From Arenibacter algicola (GTDB lineage Bacteria; Bacteroidota; Bacteroidia; Flavobacteriales; Flavobacteriaceae): DNA of 64,000 nt. Under the pieces are notes generated by a model. It had not been told where the DNA came from and made no database searches. It saw only the letters and a program-made list of their open reading frames with translations. This document shows positions 53,398-62,582 of this stretch, piece after piece. The position numbers were made by a program, and so were the translations under genes. Position 1 is the first letter of the stretch; every line of letters begins with the position of its first letter. The stretch is taken from contig NZ_JPOO01000003.1 in assembly GCF_000733925.1 (NCBI RefSeq), positions 124,001 through 188,000 on the forward strand. Direction: 5' to 3'.

Positions 53398-54305
53398 GAG
53401 CAATGGTAATTTCTGGTGGTGGTAGTAAAGGAGCATTTGCCGGTGGTGTAGCCCAATACCTGATGCAAGAACTAAACCACAGTTACGATTTGTTTTTAGG
53501 TACTTCTACAGGGAGTCTCCTGATTTCCCATCTCGCCCTACAAAAAATTGAAAAAATTAGGCAGGTGTATACTTCGGTGAATCAGCATAATATATTCAGC
53601 AATTGCCCCTTTGTGATAAAAAAGAAATATGGCATTGAGACTATTGGCATCCATCATGTAAACGTGATGAAAAATTTTTTCAAGGGCAGCAAGACTTTTG
53701 GAGAAAGTCATAATTTACTTCAATTGATCAAAAACACCCTTTCCATTGAGGAATTTAAGCATTTAAAAAATGGCCCCTTGGATATAGTGGTAACCGTTTC
53801 CAATTTGTCGTTAAATCAGGTAGAATATAAATCCATCAATGATTGTACCTATGAGGAATTTTGCGAATGGATATGGGTTTCCTGCAATTACACCCCATTT
53901 ATGACCTTGGTAAAGAAAAATGGATGTGAATATGCAGATGGCGGCCTGGGCAGTATGGTCCCTATAGAAGAGGCTATTAGAAGAGGGGCAAAGGTAGTGG
54001 ATGCCATAATTTTGCAAACGGAGGTTACCCAATTGAACAGAATGCCCTCCAAGAATGTATTTTCACTGCTTACAAGTATGTTTGCCTTTATGCTGGACAG
54101 GATAGAACAACAAAATATTAGGATCGGTAAGTTTGTGGCCAACCATAATGATGCAATCATTAACTTCTACTATACGCCAACCGTACTCACTACCAACTCC
54201 CTCATATTTGAGAAGGAAAAAATGACGGTATGGTGGGAAAGTGGATTTAATTTTGCCAAACATAAAAACTCTGAAACCAACCCAATAGAGACTGGAATTT
54301 TATGA
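53394..54305 (+). CDS. patatin-like phospholipase, copy 1
   Basis: A 303-residue lipid acyl hydrolase. The oxyanion loop is SGGGSKGAFAGGVAQYLM (7-24), the nucleophile elbow is GTSTGS (Ser in the middle), and the Asp of the dyad lies in YADGGLGS. It has no signal peptide, so it acts in the cytosol or at the inner membrane. It is strongly similar in sequence and length to the next gene, so the two arose by tandem duplication. ATGA overlaps join it to the M1 peptidase gene upstream and copy 2 downstream. Confidence 0.92.
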   Translation: MRAMVISGGGSKGAFAGGVAQYLMQELNHSYDLFLGTSTGSLLISHLALQKIEKIRQVYTSVNQHNIFSNCPFVIKKKYGIETIGIHHVNVMKNFFKGSKTFGESHNLLQLIKNTLSIEEFKHLKNGPLDIVVTVSNLSLNQVEYKSINDCTYEEFCEWIWVSCNYTPFMTLVKKNGCEYADGGLGSMVPIEEAIRRGAKVVDAIILQTEVTQLNRMPSKNVFSLLTSMFAFMLDRIEQQNIRIGKFVANHNDAIINFYYTPTVLTTNSLIFEKEKMTVWWESGFNFAKHKNSETNPIETGIL

Positions 54306-55192
54306 AAGCATTAGTAATTAGTGGGGGAGGGAGCAAAGGGGCCTTTGCAGGTGGTGTGGCCCAATATCTGATGGAAGTTGAAAAAAGGGAATATGATATT
54401 TTGGTGGGCACCTCTACCGGTAGTCTTTTAATCCCTCAGTTGGCCTTAAACCAAATTAGCAAACTACATAGTATTTATACCAATGTTAACCAACGTTCCA
54501 TTTTTAGCCTTAATCCATTTGTAGTACGAAAAAAGGGAGACAGGGAATATGTCTCCATAAATTTTCTAAACACCTTTCTTCAATTTATAAAGAGCAAGCG
54601 TACTTTTGGGGAAAGCAAGGCTTTGAGAAGAACCATTAAAAAGAATTTTAGTGAAGGGGAATTCCAGAGGTTGAAAAAAGGTCATAAAGATGTGGTAGTG
54701 ACGGTTTCCAATCTTTCCAAAAACAGAATCGAGTATAAATCCATTAAGGATTTCTCCTATGATGATTTCTGTGATTGGATATGGATTTCGTGCAACTACA
54801 TTCCTTTTATGTCCCTGGTAAAAAGAGACGGATTTGAATACGGTGACGGTGGCCTAGGATGTGTTGTTCCCATAAGGGAAGCCATAAGACGTGGAGCTAC
54901 CGAGATAGATGCCATTATCCTGGAGTCCGAAAATATGGAACACAACAAGGTTTTGGGGAGAAATCCTTTCTCACTTATGTTGAGTATTTACGGCTTTGTT
55001 TTGGACCAAATAGAGTATCACGATATTTCCGAAGGGGTATTGGCGGCAAAACATAACGGGGTGCAATTAAATTTATATTACACCCCCACTAAATTGACCG
55101 AAAACTCTTTGGTTTTCAACAAGAAACTTATGCGACTGTGGTGGCAACAAGGGTATAAGTACGCAGAAGAAAAATTTTCTAGCATTAGTTAA
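54302..55192 (+). CDS. patatin-like phospholipase, copy 2
   Basis: A 296-residue paralogue of the preceding protein, with the same SGGGSKGAFAGGVAQYLM opening, GTSTGSLLIPQL nucleophile region and YGDGGLGCVVP Asp motif. VSNLSKNRIEYKSIKD and DWIWISCNYIPFMSLVKRDG also match copy 1 nearly residue for residue. Differences cluster in the middle (KKGDREYVSINFLNTFLQF against KKKYGIETIGIHHVNVMKNF) and the C-terminal tail. Both copies keep the catalytic dyad. They may work as a heteromer or on different lipids; that is inference. Confidence 0.92.
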   Translation: MKALVISGGGSKGAFAGGVAQYLMEVEKREYDILVGTSTGSLLIPQLALNQISKLHSIYTNVNQRSIFSLNPFVVRKKGDREYVSINFLNTFLQFIKSKRTFGESKALRRTIKKNFSEGEFQRLKKGHKDVVVTVSNLSKNRIEYKSIKDFSYDDFCDWIWISCNYIPFMSLVKRDGFEYGDGGLGCVVPIREAIRRGATEIDAIILESENMEHNKVLGRNPFSLMLSIYGFVLDQIEYHDISEGVLAAKHNGVQLNLYYTPTKLTENSLVFNKKLMRLWWQQGYKYAEEKFSSIS

Positions 55193-55204
55193 GGCACGTT
55201 TTAC

Positions 55205-55723
55205 TTACCATAATTCCCCTATTTCCTTTTTAACGTAGGCCAAAGCAGTTGCGGAAGGTGAACTTTTTTCCATAGTCTCATTTAGAATGTCCTCACGGAG
55301 TTTATCTGCCGAATCCGATTCGCTCATACCTGCTTTTCTGATCATTTGTATGGTGGCACTTTTTGCTGCCTTAATTATATTCCAACATTCATCTGTCATA
55401 TAGATTTGTTGGGATAGGTTATGCTCAAATTCATTTTCTATACTTTTGATGAGCAAATTTTCATAGTCGTTTTTATTGCTGTTTTTTGGACCTACCCTTA
55501 CCACCAAACTAGGAATTGCAATTCGCTCCAGAAATAACGCCATTCTTTCGTAAGCTTGTAATCTAATGGGCAGGGTATTTTTTTGACTGTCTTTGTGCAA
55601 TAGGTAGCGTCTTCTTCCTTCCTCGTTTCTTGTGTGCAATCTAAAAAAGTAAAAGGCAACCACTCCGGTTACAACAGCGGGCAGCAAATAGGCAAATAGT
55701 TGAAAAATTTCCTCTCCAGTCAT
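55205..55723 (-). CDS. DUF7935-type membrane-anchored protein
   Basis: A 172-residue protein with one N-terminal transmembrane helix (LFAYLLPAVVTGVVAFYFF). A basic cytosolic segment (RLHTRNEEGRRRYLLHKDSQKNTLPIRLQAYERMALFLERI) and a helical domain (EFEHNLSQQIYMTDECWNIIKAAK) follow. This matches a conserved Bacteroidota family recently numbered DUF7935. The function is unknown. It converges on copy 2 of the patatin genes with 12 bases between stops. Confidence 0.7.
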   Translation of the reverse strand: MTGEEIFQLFAYLLPAVVTGVVAFYFFRLHTRNEEGRRRYLLHKDSQKNTLPIRLQAYERMALFLERIAIPSLVVRVGPKNSNKNDYENLLIKSIENEFEHNLSQQIYMTDECWNIIKAAKSATIQMIRKAGMSESDSADKLREDILNETMEKSSPSATALAYVKKEIGELW

Positions 55724-55841
55724 TTTATATTGGTGTATTTTGGTTTGTTGATTATTTAACGGCTTATTCCCTTAAAAATTATGGGGGGTTTCAAATTTTT
55801 AACCGTGATAAGTATATTTGGGTTAATTGGAACCCAGTCAT

Positions 55842-55867
55842 AAAAAAAAGCGCTATTTAGCGCTTTT
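55842..55867. terminator. terminator of the OmpA-like gene
   Basis: An 8-bp stem (55847-55854 with 55859-55866), extended by A/T pairs, encloses a 4-base loop. On the minus strand eight T follow. It lies about 120 bases past the OmpA-like stop. The rest of 55724-55985 holds no gene I can see. Confidence 0.7.
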
Positions 55868-55985
55868 AATATTTTGGGGAATATTTCCTATAATTTGCTA
55901 CGATGACCATTAAATTGCCCTTCCCGGAGGAAGTTAAAATAAATCACTGTAGTAATTCCCAGATGGTTTTAAGAACTACGATGAC

Positions 55986-56789
55986 TTATTTCATGCTCTC
56001 CTTGACCAATTTAAAGAATTCGTAAAATCTTGGTTGTACAATGATTTCGGTAGCAGTTTCTATACTGTACAGTCCTAACTCCGATTTCCCGGTGGCGATG
56101 ATGCGTTTGGGCTCTATTTCATATTTACTTTCAAGAATACGGGCTATGGCAGCAGCTTGTTGGGTTCCAATCTCCCAGTTATTCAATTTATTATCCTTGG
56201 ATTCCACCAAGTTGCTATTACTTACAATTTGAATATCCATTGTTGGATTGGCCTTTAAAACACTTCCAATCTTGGCAATAATGGACTCTGCCTTGTCCTG
56301 TACTTTGAAATTCTTGGAGTTCTCCCCAAATATATAACTGTTGTCCATTACCACCGCTACAGCTCCATTGCTAACGGTAATCTTGGGATCACTGCCCAAA
56401 GTCTGCTTAAATTGGGTAAAAACAGCAAGGGTTATAGAGTCATGGCTGCTAAGCGCATCATTGATAACTCTTAATTGCGCTTCCTTTTGAACAAGACTTT
56501 CCAAGGTGCTATTTATGTGATCGGATCTCTTATTGGAGGCTTCCGTAAAACTGTTCAAGTTTTTCAATAGGTTGCCATTGGTTTCCTTAAGTTCATTTAC
56601 TTGTGCTTCATAAGACTCTACTTTGGCGGATGCAATTCTTTCTTCACGTTTGGATTCAGACAGGGCAGTTTCGGTCTCCCTTAACTTAGATCTTAGATCA
56701 TCTACTTCCAAGATAAGATCTTTTTTGCTCTGTGCCTGTGCAATGGATATATACATTAATAAAACTAGAATGGTAAAAATTCTTTTCAT
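55986..56789 (-). CDS. OmpA-like protein with periplasmic coiled coil
   Basis: A 267-residue exported protein (signal peptide about 1-19, MKRIFTILVLLMYISIAQA). Residues about 24-115 are a heptad-rich coiled coil (KKDLILEVDDLRSKLRETETALSESK). Residues about 150-260 look like an OmpA/MotB C-terminal domain: VQDKAESIIAKIGSVLKANPTMDIQIVSNSN, then QQAAAIARILESKYEIEPKRIIATGKSE. The usual peptidoglycan-binding Asp and Arg residues are only partly conserved, so cell-wall binding is uncertain. It is followed by a terminator. The 218-base upstream gap (56790-57007) shows nothing beyond a likely promoter region. Confidence 0.8.
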   Translation of the reverse strand: MKRIFTILVLLMYISIAQAQSKKDLILEVDDLRSKLRETETALSESKREERIASAKVESYEAQVNELKETNGNLLKNLNSFTEASNKRSDHINSTLESLVQKEAQLRVINDALSSHDSITLAVFTQFKQTLGSDPKITVSNGAVAVVMDNSYIFGENSKNFKVQDKAESIIAKIGSVLKANPTMDIQIVSNSNLVESKDNKLNNWEIGTQQAAAIARILESKYEIEPKRIIATGKSELGLYSIETATEIIVQPRFYEFFKLVKESMK

Positions 56790-57007
56790 CTGTTAATATT
56801 TATTTGTTTTTAATGGTCAGATGCAATGCCTTATTAATCATTTACCTCCCCATAATTATTGGGAGGTACGCAATTTGTTAATGGGCATTTCATAGATAAA
56901 ATTTGTTTATTTATATGTTTGGGTAATTCTAATTGGTTGCATTACTGCAAGGATATACATTTTATTTTTCATGCAAAATTAAGATTATATTTAAATTAGG
57001 GCCAATC

Positions 57008-58576
57008 TTATTTTTCCATATACTCCTTTCCTCCCAAATAAGAGCAATTATATAGCTCCTCTATTCCAGAAAAGGGCACCACAGCTTTATTATACCCATA
57101 AGTTGAGGATAACGACCTGTTCAAGTCATTGTCATCCACATTTACCTGGATATCGTCCATGGTAAACTGACAGGGATGTTCATAGCCAGCGGCATGTGTT
57201 ATTTCCAAGAATTCCTTTCTAAACGTTTTGAAATATTGGGACAATCTATCAGATTTTAGTGGGACATTTATTCCTCCCTGCAACCATTTACTTTGTGTAG
57301 CTATTCCTGTTGGACATCGGTTGGTATGGCATACTTGCGCTTGGATACAACCAATGCTCATCATAGCTTCCCTAGCTACATTTATACAATCTACACCCAT
57401 GGCAAATGCCATAGCTGCTTTTGCAGGGAAACCCAATTTTCCACTTCCAATAAACACTATTCTTTCTGTTAGATCGTACTTTTTAAATAGCTTATAAAGA
57501 CTGGAAAAACCGTATACCCAAGGTAGGGAAACATGGTCGGCAAAACTTGGAGGGGCAGCTCCCGTTCCTCCCTCTCCACCATCAACAGTAATAAAATCGG
57601 GTCCTTTTCCTGTTTCTATCATCAATTTTGCCAATTCTTCCCATTGATCCAATTTACCAATAGCTCCCTTTATGCCAACGGGAAGACCTGTCTGTTCTGC
57701 TATATCTTCTATTAACTGCAATAGTTCGGGTACGGAATTAAAAGCAGAATGGGTTGCGGGAGACAATACGTCCTTGCCCATTACAACACCTCGGATTTCG
57801 CTGATTTCATGGGTTATTTTTGCGGCTGGCAAAACACCTCCCTTGCCCGGTTTAGCTCCCTGGGAGATTTTAATTTCAATAGCTTTGATACAGGGATTAT
57901 CCGAAACCAATTGTTTCATTTTATCCATGGAAAAATTTCCATCTTCACTGCGAACCCCAAAATAACCTGTTCCAAAGTGGAATATAACATCTCCACCTTG
58001 TTTATGATATGGGGCAAGTCCGCCTTCCCCGGTATTCTGATAAGCTCCCGATTTCCGCACTCCATTGTTCATGGCATTTACCGCAGCAGCCGATAGTGAC
58101 CCAAAACTCATGGCAGAAACGTTGATTACGGAGGCAGGCCTATAGGGCTTTTTGCGTTTATTGTAAGATCCAATGATCTTGGCACAGGGCAAAAAGCAGG
58201 GATCGGTAATATTGGGGTGGTTCCCAGGGAGCTTATAGGCCATCATTTGATTCTTGACAAAAATATGTTGATGGGCATATATGTCCCTGTCAGTTCCAAA
58301 GCCTTCATAATTATTCTCCTTTTTCGCCGAGGCATAGATCCATCCCCTTTCTATGCGGTTGAATGGTAGTTCTTCCCTATTGTTGGCAACAAAATATTGC
58401 CTCATTTCTGGGCCAATGCTCTCCAACCAATACCTTAAATGTCCTACTACAGGGAAGTTATGCGAAATGGTGTGCCCTTTCTGCAGAAAGATATCCCTGA
58501 TAGCCACCAAAACTAAAAACACTATTAGCCATGCCCACCAAGGTAGACTAGCTAGGGTGTTTAACATTGAATCCAT
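57008..58576 (-). CDS. membrane-anchored FMN-binding glutamate synthase-like protein
   Basis: A 522-residue protein with an N-terminal membrane helix (WWAWLIVFLVLVAIRDIFL). It continues with a (beta/alpha)8 FMN barrel of the GltS central/FMN type: ASVINVSAMSFGSLSAAAVNAMNNG, AIEIKISQGAKPGKGGVLPAAKIT, DFITVDGGEGGTGAAPPSFADH, VFIGSGKLGFPAKAAMAFAMG. The 3Fe-4S-like cysteine cluster is ...SIGCIQAQVCHTNRCPTG. No glutaminase domain is present and no NADPH subunit gene is nearby, so the electron donor and amide source are unknown. It is a stand-alone gene. Confidence 0.9.
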   Translation of the reverse strand: MDSMLNTLASLPWWAWLIVFLVLVAIRDIFLQKGHTISHNFPVVGHLRYWLESIGPEMRQYFVANNREELPFNRIERGWIYASAKKENNYEGFGTDRDIYAHQHIFVKNQMMAYKLPGNHPNITDPCFLPCAKIIGSYNKRKKPYRPASVINVSAMSFGSLSAAAVNAMNNGVRKSGAYQNTGEGGLAPYHKQGGDVIFHFGTGYFGVRSEDGNFSMDKMKQLVSDNPCIKAIEIKISQGAKPGKGGVLPAAKITHEISEIRGVVMGKDVLSPATHSAFNSVPELLQLIEDIAEQTGLPVGIKGAIGKLDQWEELAKLMIETGKGPDFITVDGGEGGTGAAPPSFADHVSLPWVYGFSSLYKLFKKYDLTERIVFIGSGKLGFPAKAAMAFAMGVDCINVAREAMMSIGCIQAQVCHTNRCPTGIATQSKWLQGGINVPLKSDRLSQYFKTFRKEFLEITHAAGYEHPCQFTMDDIQVNVDDNDLNRSLSSTYGYNKAVVPFSGIEELYNCSYLGGKEYMEK

Positions 58577-58691
58577 ATTCTTAATTTAAGTTTTTAAAGA
58601 TGACTTGAATGATTTTAGGAAATAGATCTTTTTTACAAACTACAGCTGTAACTATTATAAATTGTGCATCCTCAATTGTTTAACAAAATTT

Positions 58692-59966
58692 TTAGTTGTT
58701 AAGGAAGTCCAAACTCATTTCTGTGAGTGCCTTTACCCCAAGGATCATTCCGTTTTCGTCTATACTGAAATCGGGCGTATGATGTGGAAAGGATGCGGTA
58801 TTTCCAGGAGTCATACCTCCCAGAAAGAAGAAGAACCCGGGAACCTCATTTTGAAAGTAGGAGAAATCTTCACCCCCAGTAACGGCTTTTTGTATTTGCA
58901 CATTCTCTTTGCCCGCCACCCTGTTAAGGGTAGGTAACATTTGGGTTACGAGCTCGGGATTGTTAAAGGTTATGTCCGTATTGCTTTTTATCTCAATGGT
59001 GGCCGTACCGCCATATGTCTTGGCGATGTCCGGTACCATTTCTTTCATTCTCTCGGTAATCTGTTTTTGCATATCATAGTCCAAGGTCCTTATGGTTCCG
59101 ATCATTTCCGCACTTTCTGGGATAATATTAAATCTGACACCACTTGTAATCTTGCCCACACTTATCACCGCTGCTTCATTGGTAAGGTCTACTTCCCTAC
59201 TAATAATGGTCTGTAGCCCATCTATGATCTTGGCACTGATAAGAATGGGGTCTATACCCTTCCATGGTTGTGAGCCATGGGTTTGTTTTCCCTCAACCTT
59301 TATAACGAATCGTTGCACTGCCGCCATTAGTCCTTCGGATTTATACCTAATTACACCAACTGGGGTAGAGGAGTTAATATGAAGCCCAAAAATAGCATCC
59401 ACATCCGGATTTTTAAGAACACCTTCCTTCACCATTAATAGTGCTCCACCTTCTTCCCCTGGAGGAGGACCTTCTTCTGCAGGTTGAAAAATAAATTTAA
59501 CGGTTCCCCTAATCTTGTCCCTATTTTTGGACAGAATTTCTGCAACTCCCATAAGGATAGAGGTATGGGTATCATGGCCACAGGCGTGCATAACACCGAC
59601 CTCTTGTCCTAGAAATTCGGATGTCACAGTAGATTTAAAAGGAAGATCGTTTCTTTCGGTAACCGGTAAGGCATCAATATCGGCCCTTAAAGCGATTACC
59701 TTTCCATTTTTATTGCCTTTTAGAATCCCTACAACCCCAGTTTTGGCGACTCCTGTTTGAACCTCTATCCCCAAGGATTTCAAATGGGAGGCTATTTTTT
59801 CTGCAGTATTGAACTCCCTATTGGATAATTCTGGATTTTGGTGAAAATCCCTCCTCCAGTCTATTACCTTTGGTTCAATACCTTTATATTCCTTTTCAAA
59901 ATTATATTTCTGGGCCGAGGAATTTAAACACCATAAAAGCATTGGGAGAATTAAATATAACTTCAT
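58692..59966 (-). CDS. secreted M20 family amidohydrolase
   Basis: A 424-residue exported metallohydrolase (signal peptide about 1-18, ending SSAQ). M20D motifs are visible: DFHQNPELSNREFNTAEKIASHL, RADIDALPVTE, HACGHDTHTSILMGVAEIL with metal ligands Cys/His, FQPAEEG with the catalytic Glu, and GGEDFSYFQ...PHHTPDF. The family includes aminoacyl/peptidyl amidohydrolases and IAA-amino-acid or N-acyl amino-acid hydrolases. Periplasmic location fits breakdown of acylated peptides. The upstream 256-base gap (59967-60222) holds no gene that I can see. Confidence 0.92.
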   Translation of the reverse strand: MKLYLILPMLLWCLNSSAQKYNFEKEYKGIEPKVIDWRRDFHQNPELSNREFNTAEKIASHLKSLGIEVQTGVAKTGVVGILKGNKNGKVIALRADIDALPVTERNDLPFKSTVTSEFLGQEVGVMHACGHDTHTSILMGVAEILSKNRDKIRGTVKFIFQPAEEGPPPGEEGGALLMVKEGVLKNPDVDAIFGLHINSSTPVGVIRYKSEGLMAAVQRFVIKVEGKQTHGSQPWKGIDPILISAKIIDGLQTIISREVDLTNEAAVISVGKITSGVRFNIIPESAEMIGTIRTLDYDMQKQITERMKEMVPDIAKTYGGTATIEIKSNTDITFNNPELVTQMLPTLNRVAGKENVQIQKAVTGGEDFSYFQNEVPGFFFFLGGMTPGNTASFPHHTPDFSIDENGMILGVKALTEMSLDFLNN

Positions 59967-60222
59967 ACAACTAAATGGGATTTAAAATTATAGATGTCTA
60001 AGATTACATTATCTTAATCATTAAACTTGGTTTTTAATAATTTTACAGATGGCAACATCCATAAAAGTGTTGCTTTTCGTAAAATTGGATTTAAAGGATA
60101 AATATATTCAAATTAGAACTATTAACTCGGTTGGATTATCACAAATATTAAAGTTGATTTTTTGATAAGGCTATTTATGGTTAAATTCACCGATCGTAAC
60201 GAGCTTAATATCTACATACGTT

Positions 60223-62544
60223 TTGGAGAATTATATTAACGAATTAAATGAAGCCCAAAAGGCTCCCGTATTGCATAAGGACGGGCCTTTGATGGTGATT
60301 GCAGGGGCCGGTTCCGGTAAGACAAGGGTATTGACCTACCGCATTGCTTATTTGATGAGCCAAGGAGTGGATTCCTTTAACATTTTGGCTTTGACCTTTA
60401 CCAACAAGGCTGCCAGGGAAATGAAGAAACGTATTGCCGATATTGTGGGTACCTCCGAAGCCAAGAACCTATGGATGGGTACTTTTCATTCCGTTTTCGC
60501 CAAACTTTTGCGGTTCGACGGAGACAAATTGGGCTATCCTTCCAATTTCACCATATACGATACACAGGATTCCCAGCGTCTTCTATCCGCTATCATTAAG
60601 GAAATGGGGCTGGACAAGGATATTTATAAATATAAGCAGGTACAAAATAGAATATCTTCCTATAAGAACAGCCTTATTACCGTAAAGGCGTATTACAATA
60701 ATCCGGATTTGGTAGAGGCGGATGCCATGGCCAAGCGCCCTAGGATGGGAGAAATTTATCAGAACTATGTGGATCGCTGCTTTAAGGCCGGTGCAATGGA
60801 TTTTGATGATCTTCTGTTGCGGACGAACGAGCTGCTTACCAGATTCCCCGAAGTTCTGGCCAAGTATCAGGACAGGTTTAGGTATATTCTAGTAGATGAG
60901 TACCAGGATACCAACCATTCCCAGTATTTGATCGTTAAGGCGCTATCGGACAGGTTCCAGAATATTTGCGTGGTAGGGGATGATGCACAGAGTATATATT
61001 CCTTTAGGGGGGCAAACATTAGCAATATTCTAAATTTTCAAAAAGATTATGACAATGTGGGGATGTACCGATTGGAACAGAACTATAGGTCCACTAAAAA
61101 TATCGTGAATGCCGCCAATTCCATAATTTCCAAAAATACCAATCAATTGGAAAAAGTGGTTTGGACCTCCAATGACGAAGGTCCATTAATTAAGGTTCAC
61201 CGCAGCCCTACGGATGCGGAGGAAGGAAGGTTTGTGGCCGGATCTATCTTTGAAAATAAAATGCAAAGTCAGTTGCCCAATGGTAATTTCGCTGTTCTGT
61301 ACAGGACCAACTCACAATCACGGGCCATCGAAGACGCTCTAAGAAAAAGGGATATCCCCTATAGGATTTATGGCGGACTCTCCTTTTATCAGCGGAAAGA
61401 AATTAAGGATGTGCTGTCCTATTTAAGATTGGTTATCAATCCAAAAGATGAGGAGGCGCTTAAACGTATTATCAATTTCCCTGCACGTGGTATTGGACAG
61501 AGCACTTTGGACAAGCTTACCGTGGCCGCTAATCACTATAATCGCTCAATTTTTGAGGTTATTGATAACTTGGAAAGGATTGATTTAAAGATCAATTCCG
61601 GTACCAAAAGAAAATTGGGCGACTTTGTGGCCATGATCAAAAGCTTTCAGATCATGAACGAAAGTGCAGATGCCTTTACCTTGGCAGAACATGTTGCCAA
61701 AAAATCCGGAGTTCTGCTGGAATTCAAAAAAGACGGTACTCCAGAGGGAATTGGCAAGATGGAGAATATTGAAGAATTATTGAACGGTATCAAGGATTTT
61801 GTTGAAGGGCAAAAGGAATTGGCAGATGCCAAAGGGGATATAGGGGAGTTTTTGGAGGATGTAGCACTGGCAACCGATCTGGACAAGGATACAGGAGATG
61901 ATGACCGAGTGGCCCTAATGACCATTCACTTGGCAAAGGGACTGGAATTTCCGCATGTTTATATTGTAGGGATGGAAGAAGACCTATTCCCCTCTGCCAT
62001 GAGCATGAATACCAGGAGTGAATTGGAAGAGGAAAGGCGTTTGTTTTATGTGGCCCTTACCAGGGCAGAAAAGCAGGCATATTTAACCTACACGCAGAAT
62101 AGATACCGTTGGGGTAAATTGGTAGATGCCGAACCTAGTAGATTTATTGAGGAAATTGATGAAAAATATATTGAAAACCTCACACCTGTCCAGAGATCTG
62201 GATACACCCCCTTAATAGATGTTGATATTTTTGGTGATGTTGATAAAAGCAGATTAAGACAGAACAAACCCCTACAGGGAACACCTCCCAGTGGTGTTAG
62301 GCCCAATGAAAATCAGTTGCGAAAACTTCGTAAACTAAAACCGGAATTAGGTACTCCCGTTGGAAATACCAATTCGGTAGATCCCAATTTATCAGAAGGT
62401 TCCTTAGTAAACCATACTAGATTTGGTAGGGGACAAGTGCTGAAAATTGAAGGGGTAGGAAACGACAGGAAAGCTGAAATTAAATTTGATAAGGGAGACA
62501 TAAAAAAACTTTTATTAAGGTTCGCAAAGTTGGAGGTACTCTAA
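60223..62544 (+). CDS. UvrD/PcrA-type ATP-dependent DNA helicase
   Basis: A 773-residue superfamily 1A helicase. Q-motif LNEAQKAPV (9-17), Walker A AGAGSGKT (27-34), motif Ia ILALTFTNKAAREMKKRI, Walker B YILVDEYQDTN (about 222-232), motif III VGDDAQSIYSFRGA, motif IV YRLEQNYRSTKNI and motif VI RRLFYVALTRAEK are all present. The C-terminal tail ends in a GxLVNHTRFGRG Tudor-like segment typical of PcrA/UvrD. It unwinds 3'-5' in mismatch and excision repair. The start is TTG at 60223; the next in-frame ATG would remove the Q motif. Confidence 0.95.
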   Translation: MENYINELNEAQKAPVLHKDGPLMVIAGAGSGKTRVLTYRIAYLMSQGVDSFNILALTFTNKAAREMKKRIADIVGTSEAKNLWMGTFHSVFAKLLRFDGDKLGYPSNFTIYDTQDSQRLLSAIIKEMGLDKDIYKYKQVQNRISSYKNSLITVKAYYNNPDLVEADAMAKRPRMGEIYQNYVDRCFKAGAMDFDDLLLRTNELLTRFPEVLAKYQDRFRYILVDEYQDTNHSQYLIVKALSDRFQNICVVGDDAQSIYSFRGANISNILNFQKDYDNVGMYRLEQNYRSTKNIVNAANSIISKNTNQLEKVVWTSNDEGPLIKVHRSPTDAEEGRFVAGSIFENKMQSQLPNGNFAVLYRTNSQSRAIEDALRKRDIPYRIYGGLSFYQRKEIKDVLSYLRLVINPKDEEALKRIINFPARGIGQSTLDKLTVAANHYNRSIFEVIDNLERIDLKINSGTKRKLGDFVAMIKSFQIMNESADAFTLAEHVAKKSGVLLEFKKDGTPEGIGKMENIEELLNGIKDFVEGQKELADAKGDIGEFLEDVALATDLDKDTGDDDRVALMTIHLAKGLEFPHVYIVGMEEDLFPSAMSMNTRSELEEERRLFYVALTRAEKQAYLTYTQNRYRWGKLVDAEPSRFIEEIDEKYIENLTPVQRSGYTPLIDVDIFGDVDKSRLRQNKPLQGTPPSGVRPNENQLRKLRKLKPELGTPVGNTNSVDPNLSEGSLVNHTRFGRGQVLKIEGVGNDRKAEIKFDKGDIKKLLLRFAKLEVL

Positions 62545-62582
62545 CTCCATAGGGACCAGTGATTTTAATATGTGGACATAGA

